Source: Zizania palustris | Taxonomy: Eukaryota; Streptophyta; Magnoliopsida; Poales; Poaceae | DNA length: 64,000 nucleotides | Assembly (NCBI GenBank): GCA_019279435.1 | Contig: JAAALK010000285.1 | Span: 27,002,371 to 27,066,370 of the forward strand | Direction of reading: 5' to 3' | Shown: positions 57,566 to 64,000 of the stretch, one piece after another | How the letters are laid out: each line of letters begins with the position of its first letter | Position numbering within the stretch: the first letter of the stretch is position 1 | Notes under the pieces: generated by a model | The model's input: the letters and a program-made list of their open reading frames with translations, nothing else | Told to the model about the DNA's origin: nothing | The model's database searches: none | Translations under genes and position numbers: made by a program

Positions 57566-59106
57566 TGTAGGACCGAAAGTAGCGACCAAAGGGGGGGTGA
57601 ATGGGCGGTTAAAAATTCTTTCGAATCAATGGCCTGCTCCCAACACCCAACACACCTCAAAAAGGAACAAACCGCAGAATGTGAACAGAAAGTCTAAGTC
57701 TAAAACTATCTAGCCTAGAAACAACAGGTGTCAAAATCAGAGAAACACCAATGCAGTGCTAATAGGCAGATAAACAAAATATTCAAGACATGGCAGATCA
57801 AAAACTTCTCAATGAGTGATCTAAGTAAATATAAAGTGAGATGAGAAGTTACTGTTCAAATTTGTCTCCTATTCGAAATTTGGCGAAGCCTGCTTCGCAG
57901 TGTCAAAGTCTGCTTCGGAGTGTTGAGGTCTGCTTCGGAGGTCCTTGACGAAGTCTAGCGAAGGTTGTCAACGAAGTGCCGAAGGTATGTTGAGTCTAGC
58001 CTAGTTGTGTGTCAAAGTGCGAAGTATGGTTCGAAGCGAAGTATGACAGTGTCGAAGCTTGCTTCGAATAGTGTACTTCGAAGCCTAAACTTCGAACAGA
58101 ATGCTTCGAACACGATACACAGAAAATCAACCTTCGAAAGATAAGCGAAGCCAAACACATAGCAGCAAGACGACATCGAAGCCTACACTCTACCTTCGAA
58201 GCTAGCTTGGTCGAGGTATGATAAACGAAGTGATATCCTTCGACCTGAGGGCTAACTCCGAATGACAAACTTCAAACACACAAACTGAGACCTTCGAAAG
58301 ACAGCGGCAAAGGAACCTCAAAGACCACACGTCGAGCGATGTCTACTAGAGTGACAAGCTTCGAAGCCAACTTCGAAGCCTGTCAAAGTATTGACTTTGA
58401 AGAGCCCGAGTCGGAGTACACCTTCGCAAAGACAGTCGAAGTATGACAAGCTAACCAACACTGAGCACAAAACATACTTCGAAGCTAGAATCACAGTACA
58501 CAAAACGATGTCGAAGTTTAAGCGAAGCCCTTGAAGATATCAGATCAAAGCCTGCCTCACGGAGCTGAGGGACTTCGAACAGAGAAGGGACTTCGCCAAA
58601 AAACAACCAGAAAAGGGACTTGGCCCTGTCAACTCGATCAAAAAGCTGCGCAGGAAAAGGGCAAGACTAGAGTACTGTGGCTACAGAGAGTAGGTACTAG
58701 TTGCAGCACCAAGAACTAGTACTCACGTGAAGAACAAAACGAGGCAAACAGAGAAGCTTCTGTTCTGGAATAAAATCACTGCATTCATATCGAAAACAGC
58801 GGAGTTCTCCACAAAATGTAACACGCAACCAGCAGGAAGAAACACATCCAGATCAGAAAAAAGATCAAGATGAACTCACAGCAAATATTCTGGCGGTGCG
58901 TGCAAGAACAGGAGAGAGAGAATGCAAGGAGCAAAAATGACCCAATGGATTAAAAAGTGATTTCTTGAAAAGGGTAACCTAACCCTAGGGATTGGGGCCC
59001 TATTTATAGGCTGCCCAACACTTAGTAATATTCCACCAGCCCCTTAGGGTTTTTTATAGACGCTGAAATAAAGGAAAAGACTAAACTGCCCTTAGGATTT
59101 TTTACA
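57566..59106 (-). repeat. Copia LTR segment L (Sirevirus A-like type, inverted)
   Basis: Starts TGTAGGACCGAAAG, the reverse of the A-family LTR end. It follows A-type order as far as the duplicated TTAGGATTTTTTACAG promoter-distal segment near 59106, where similarity to A LTRs stops about 460 bp short of a full LTR. Minus-strand TATA box at 59008-59001. Its R/U5 part (57890-58570) is packed with TTCGAAG/GCGAAGCC motifs, as in J. Confidence 0.75.
59001..59008 (-). promoter_or_regulatory. TATA box in LTR segment L
   Basis: Minus strand TATAAATA in the context GCCTATAAATAGGGCCCC. Confidence 0.6.
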
Positions 59107-61824
59107 GCTTAAAACGGATTAGAATAATGAATCAACTTGTCACAGATGAAGTCCAAATGAACTATCAACAATTCCGAATTAATCAGGACAATGACCAGTA
59201 AAATCAGAAATCAGGTGTTAGTTTCAAAACAAATTTCAGTTCAGATTTGATAATTCAGTTTACGGTAGCACTTCTAAAAATATAACATTACTTCAATTTG
59301 CATTTGGACGACTTTCAAATTTTTTAGTTTAATTCAGATTTTGATTTCAGATTGCAATATTCAGAAAATAGCACTCACTCCATTTCCAAAACTGATTCAG
59401 AAAAACAGATTAGTTTAGAACAGATTTCAGATTTGAAATATTCAAAAACAACACACTTCAAATTTTCAAACTCTTGCTAGAGATGTAATTTCACAATAAA
59501 TTTAAATCTGAAAACAGAATTCAGATTCACTCTAGATTTCATTTCAGAACACAGAGCAAATTTGATTTTAACACATCACTCTTCAACCAGTTTTCAGAAC
59601 ATTTTAGCTGAACCAAACAATAGTTCAACTCAAAGACTAAAACTGAACACAAAGCTTTTCACTGAAAGTGGTAAGCAGATTTCAAACAATCACTATATTT
59701 CAGAAAAGCAAACTGACATGAAAACTCAGATTAGGATTTCAAAACACCTATACAGTAGCTGCATATAAATCTGACAATTAATGGATTGGATAGTTAGCAC
59801 AATTTTCTAACAGGAATTACAGTAGCTAGATCACAACATATTCACATTACTGTATCAAATCAGATAATTTCATAACTAAGCTAACACATCTAGTATTCAC
59901 TACATTTCAGACAAAACCTAATGACTTTTCATGAGAAAGTAGAACAGTGGTTAAAGATAAATTCAGATGAAGAATCTGAATAGACGCAATAAACTTTTCC
60001 TGAAAACACAGATCTGAAAATCACTTTCAATCTGATAGATTACTAGTTTACCCAAACTGATACTAGGAAGGCTTTTATCAAAGATTCCAAAACATTTCAG
60101 ATCTGAAAACAGAACTTCGGATTCTCTTCAACCAGTGTTTAATTTTAAAACAGTGCTATAACTCTGGTTTGGAACTGAGTTTTAGAACAGAAGTAGTTCA
60201 TAGAATTCTTCTAACACAGAACATACCTTGAAAATGCATTATCTAATTCAGAACACAAGGCAAATGACTGTTCAACATATTTGAATAGGTACTTATAAGG
60301 TTCAAAAGATCAAACAAGGATTTCAGCACAAGAGATCAAACTTGAGGAATTTCAGACTTCAAAACAGTCTCAAATATCACATATAGCCTGACTGAATTTG
60401 AATTAAACACCAAAACTTAGAGAATAGAGATCTTGAAACATTTCAGCCAATCATTGTATCATATCAAGGTATTCTTCAACCAGAGTTTTCTTAACATTTT
60501 TTATCGGAATAGCTGGCCAAAAAGGTTGTTCAACAAATTTTGATTTGAAAACCTGTTAAAAATCTCAGCTAACAAATTTCCTAGATGGTGAACAATGGTA
60601 GAAGAAATTCAACAAACATGTTGCAAGCAAAATAAATACTGGAACAGAAATCATTTTCAGACCTGAGGTGTTTACTTTGATCAGCAAAATAATTCGGAAG
60701 AAATTACAGAAACATGTTGCAACTTTTGAAAATGCATCATTCAAATCATGCACAACAAAATATGTATAAGCATCGACATCAAGTTCTGTAGAAAAAACAC
60801 AAGAAAACATGCTCTCAAAAGTGCATTCATCATGGAAATACCTCAGGCGCCTGCAAGTGTTCATCGCTGAAGAAAACAGGCTCTCAAAAGTCCATTCATC
60901 ATGGAAATACCTTAGGCGCCTGGAAGTGTTCATCCCTGTAGCTCTTCATGTCGAAACTCGTGTATAGGATCCGAAAAATTCCAGCAGATACTGTTTCTCG
61001 TCCAGCTTTCTTTAAAACGAATTTTTCAGAGTATTTCCCATTACAAAATGGTTGTGTCAAGTGTTCCAATCGGTTTAGCCAACTCTAGGGGATAATATCC
61101 TACCAACTCATGTTCTAGAAGCCCCCTATTTACACTTTGCCCCTTAGTAATTTCAGAAATCACAATTCTGAAAATTACCATTAAAGACCTAAAGTAAAAA
61201 TTACAATTTGACTCTCCTTTTAATATAATTTCAGAGTAGAACCACTCTAAAAATTATACCAAAAAGTTACACTACAAAACTGAAATATTTAAACTAATAC
61301 TAGACACCTATTTATTGAATTAACCAAAACATTTAAAGTTTCGACGGTTTTCAGCAAAAACCGACAAAGCCTCTCAACCCTTTGACTCGTGACACCGCTT
61401 CGCGACTCTGAGCGCCAGCAAGCCACTTCCACTCTCGATCCCCTAGAGCCGCCTGAATTCTTGTCCTGGCCTCCCTCTCGCAAACCCAGTCGACACGCCG
61501 TCGCATTCAGCCGTCCGTCCAAGTCTTGCTCGGTCTCTTCGTGCACTCTTGAGATCTTCCTCAACTTCGGCCGGCCTCCCTGATCCTCCGACATCAAGCT
61601 CCCCGCTCGACCCTCGATCACCCGCCGTCGATAATTGGTCAGCATATCCTCCCTGCACATACAAGACAAGCCAAGATACGAACGCGATGTACCGCCAAAA
61701 TCCTCGGCACACACTCCTCCACTTTACATCGAAACCCTCGATGCACTCAACCAACCTCAACCCCTCAAATGCTCATCCTTGTCAATCACTCATCATCCAG
61801 ACCGAAACCACCCTTGGTTTCACA
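59107..61824 (-). repeat. Copia LTR segment M (D/G-like type, inverted), joined to L
   Basis: The right part (about 61000-61824) matches solo LTRs D and G, including the U3 palindrome (61346-61364), a second TATA-like site (minus TGTAAATAG near 61125) and the LTR start GTGAAACC. It ends at 61824, followed by the reversed PPT, so it is the 3' LTR of an inverted copia element. L plus M would make a 4.26-kb LTR with two promoter regions. Confidence 0.7.
60801..60938. repeat. Two tandem 69-bp units in segment M
   Basis: 60801-60869 and 60870-60938, five mismatches, both starting AAGAAAACA and containing CTCAAAAGT and GGCGCCTG. Confidence 0.88.
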
Positions 61825-61836
61825 ATCTCCCCCTTG
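61825..61836 (-). other. Polypurine tract of the inverted copia element (L/M)
   Basis: Minus strand CAAGGGGGAGAT, identical to the PPT of element J, abutting the LTR start. Confidence 0.88.
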
Positions 61837-62333
61837 ATGAGTGCATTGACAACGCCAAAGCAAATACATGATGAGGATTACAAGTTACGCGCACAAGTGA
61901 CCATAAAAACTCATAAAAGAGCAAAACATATCTCATAAAAGAGCAAAACATGTCACTTGGTAAAAGATCTTCCCGCTTGGGCAAAAAACTTATGCAAAGC
62001 AACGCAAAAGTATCAAAAACAACTTAATGCAACATGAAAGCCATTACTCCCCCTTAATCAAGCAATCATCCAAAAAGCTCCAAAAGCATCATGTAGATCA
62101 TTTCTCCCCCTTTGACAATGCAGGCATCAAGGAGATAAAAAGATGCAAAGAGGGAAATGAGGGTAAAGCAGAGATGTGAGCTTCTGAGACATGAGCAGCT
62201 GTAATTACAGTACAAATAAGTATTGACCTTGAATATCATCTAAAAGTACTTTATGACAACCTCAAATGAATACCGTCTAAACAAAAGGTATGAGAAAGCA
62301 TTTTCAGGTTTTAACAAATAAAAGCATCACAAC
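61837..62333 (-). other. 3' non-coding region of the inverted copia element (L/M)
   Basis: Matches the J region before its 3' LTR in reverse and carries further reversed PPT tracts (ACTCCCCCTTAA near 62047, TCTCCCCCTTTG near 62103). Ends at element N. Confidence 0.75.
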
Positions 62334-62829
62334 TGTTGGCGTAAAAGATTACGCTAACAGGTTTCTAGAGATTAGAAACTAACAAACGAAGTGTTTGTGA
62401 AGTAAACTATTTCAAGCCTCCGAAGTGGATAATAGCTCAAAACAGTTCGAAGATGTGTATTGAATAACTCAGTCTTCGATCCCCATTACAGGGTAAAACG
62501 GGGGTATTTATAGGCCCAAACATTAAGGAAAAGACCCTTTTACCCCTCTGTTACAACCGACATAGTGGAAACTATTCGGTACTCTTAATAGGGCTAAAAT
62601 GGTAAAAGACTAATCTAATGAGAAAGAAAATAAGTCTTCCATCCTAGCTGGCAGGAAAGCTCTCGGAAGAGTCCAAGTTCGAAGATATACTTCGAACTAG
62701 AGTTCGCCTCCATACTTCGAACTTGATCCAATGTACTCCCGGAGTTAGACGCTGGAAACCTTTGATTCAATCACCTGCCTTTGTCTTGTTATAGAAATAA
62801 CCCTGAAGATGAAGTATTTTCCCCCAACA
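62334..62829 (-). repeat. Element N 3' LTR
   Basis: 496 bp from CCCCCAACA (62829) to TGTTGGCG (62334). The terminal 26 bp form an 11-bp inverted repeat with one mismatch (62334-62344 and 62349-62359). Minus-strand TATA box at 62512-62505. Confidence 0.8.
62505..62512 (-). promoter_or_regulatory. TATA box of element N LTR
   Basis: Minus strand TATAAATA in the context GGCCTATAAATACCCCC. Confidence 0.65.
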
Positions 62830-63156
62830 GTAGCCCCTCGAATACGCTTCTCTGCTAGATCTGTAACATTAGGAGAGCAGTATACGCAGGAAAAATAATC
62901 ATGCGTAGGGGTTAACAGATTTAATCAATCTCCAAAATACGTGAAGATGCAAAACTTCGAATCAACCTCTAAGAAAGTTACATTCGAACTATCTTAGAAT
63001 TAACTTGAGGAGCCCGAAAGCTTTTTTAGACTTAGAAGAAATAGCCGTTGGCTTTTTCCTTCCAACGGAAGTTACACGATGCGTTAACTTCGCAAGGGGT
63101 AACGGTCAAGAATGCAAAATGGCAAATGCAAATGGTAAAAAATCGTGGGCCTGGGC
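62830..63156 (+). other. Element N region between LTR and accessory gene
   Basis: No ORF of note. Holds the reversed PPT (62830-62840) and sequence upstream of the accessory promoter. Confidence 0.6.
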
Positions 63157-63164
63157 TATAAATA
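63157..63164 (+). promoter_or_regulatory. TATA box of the N accessory gene
   Basis: TATAAATA in the context GGGCTATAAATAGAGGG, 95 bp upstream of ATG 63259. Confidence 0.72.
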
Positions 63165-63258
63165 GAGGGCCCAAACCCTTCCCGAGTACCCTTCTCACCG
63201 CTTTCGTGCAAACAAACCCTAACCTCCATCTTTCTTCTTTAGCAATCAGTGCGATTCC

Positions 63259-64000
63259 ATGGTGAAGACAAGCTTCAAAGTCCCCGGGGCAGCTTCGGCC
63301 CTAGCCCGGCAATAGGTTGCGGCCGCGGCAGCAGCGACGACAGTGGCAGCGCCTTCAGTTGTGGTGGCTTCGACGGCAGCATTAGCAAGAGTGGCGGCAA
63401 CACCAAGGAATCCCCCAAATGTTGGTCCTCATGATCTTCTCCCGGCGTCATCGAAGTATTCGGACCAGTCTTATCAATTGGGGCCATCTACCTGCAAGAG
63501 AGAGTCGCTAGCAGCAGCAGTAGAGGGAAAAATTAGTTCGGAGATCATAGTCCGTAAACCTGGAAAGGAGGCCATTCCTTCGCCAAGGCCTGGAGAAGTG
63601 GTAGTCTTCGAAGCTTTCTTCGAAGCGGGGCTTGGACTTCCGGTAGTTGACTTTCTAGCGGAGGTACTGGATTTATTTCTTGTCACCCTTCCCCAACTTT
63701 CTCCGAACGCAATAGCGCACATGGCCATCTTCGAATGGGCGCTGCGAGCTGAGAGTTGCGAGGGAAGAGCAGAGATCTTCGCAGCACTTCATAGGGCATC
63801 ATGCCAACCCAAGACTTACCTAGGCTCCGGAGGAGAAAAGATCATGGTAGCCTTCGGGAGCATCAATTTCCGGCTTCGGGATGAGTTTGCTCTAAAATTT
63901 CTAGCGAAGGCTATCAATGCCAGATGGTACACGGATTGGATCCTCCGGTGGTTCTATGCTGAAGTTGGGGCAAGCAGCTGTCTGGCTGGACCCTTGCAAG
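63259..64000 (+). pseudogene. Element N accessory gene (putative gypsy-type transposon domain), 5' part
   Basis: Frame from ATG 63259 (MVKTSFKVPGAASALARQ) with one TAG at 63313-63315, then open to the window end: 247 codons in view. Homologous to K exon 1: an alanine-rich N-terminus, then FEAFFEAGLGLPVVDFLAEV and LPQLSPNAIAHMAIFEWALR (about residues 116-161), then SINFRLRDEFALKF and ARWYTDWILRWFYAEVG. The position that is TAA in K (55822-55824) is a sense codon here. If the TAG is a lesion, the next possible start is well inside the domain, so the stop is probably harmful. The sense is opposite to the element, as in K. Confidence 0.75.

Larger units (their letters stand above)
62334..64000 (-). 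mobile_element. Element N: Tat-lineage gypsy element (inverted), 3' end only
   Basis: On the minus strand the 3' LTR occupies 62829-62334, preceded by the PPT-like CGAGGGGCTAC. The region upstream carries an accessory ORF in the opposite sense (plus strand, 63259 onward). LTR start TGTTGGGGGAAAATAC and the accessory protein show kinship with K. The element continues past the window. Confidence 0.8.

Noticed and set aside
1..64000. CRISPR arrays, bacterial operons, tRNA or rRNA genes
   Set aside because: No regularly spaced repeats with unique spacers, no tRNA cloverleaf sequence beyond PBS matches, and sequence character is plant repetitive DNA.

Overview
This window looks like the repeat fraction of a large plant genome, most probably a grass (Poaceae). 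It holds Sirevirus-type Ty1/copia elements, a CRM-like chromovirus, a Tekay/Del-like chromovirus and Tat-lineage gypsy elements. I see no intact host gene, no tRNA or rRNA gene and no CRISPR. Everything except one exon-like scrap (37444-37677) can be read as LTR retrotransposon or CACTA sequence, mostly placed by LTR ends, target-site duplications (TSDs), primer binding sites (PBS) and polypurine tracts (PPT) read directly from the sequence. The species cannot be named from sequence alone.

Left block (1-37143). An old copia element E (right half only, 26188-37143, 3' LTR 35754-37143) is split by a Tekay/Del-like gypsy element C (pol 1-615 and 18784-20817, 3' LTR 20813-~26187). C pol is split by copia element A (616-18783, TSD CAAGA). 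A is split inside its integrase by a young CRM-like gypsy element B (5537-13220, TSD GCTGA). The LTR of C holds an inverted solo LTR D (22492-24848, TSD CACCA). The 3' non-coding region of E holds an inverted, internally deleted CRM-like element F (30262-31950, TSD GTTTG) and an inverted solo LTR G (32349-~35399).

Middle block (37144-50310). The right end of a CACTA-like DNA transposon H (37144-38193), carrying an exon-like ORF, sits in the gag of an inverted copia element I (gag start, PBS and 5' LTR, 38194-50310). The LTR of I holds a complete, young Sirevirus J (39143-49589, TSD AGGAA). J gag-pol stays in one frame for 1,877 codons and is broken only by four amber codons.

Right block (50311-64000). 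A Tat-lineage fragment O (50311-50783) was entered by K (50784-57565). K is a non-autonomous Tat-lineage element with no gag-pol; its only gene is an antisense, intron-containing accessory ORF (53200-56439, minus) with its own TATA box. The 3' LTR of K is entered by an inverted copia LTR L, which is fused to a second LTR type M (57566-61824, then 3' internal region to 62333). A second Tat element N (62334 to the window end) lies in the opposite orientation and carries a homologous accessory ORF (63259-64000, plus), also with a TATA box.

Reading the nest outward gives B in A in C in E in H in I in O, seven levels if the two junctions lying outside the window are as inferred. The most unusual content is the antisense accessory gene in K and N, the array of short GAAGC/GCTTC inverted repeats in K, the CTTCGAAG/CTCCGAAG-rich style shared by copia and gypsy elements, and the palindromes conserved in all Sirevirus LTR types here.
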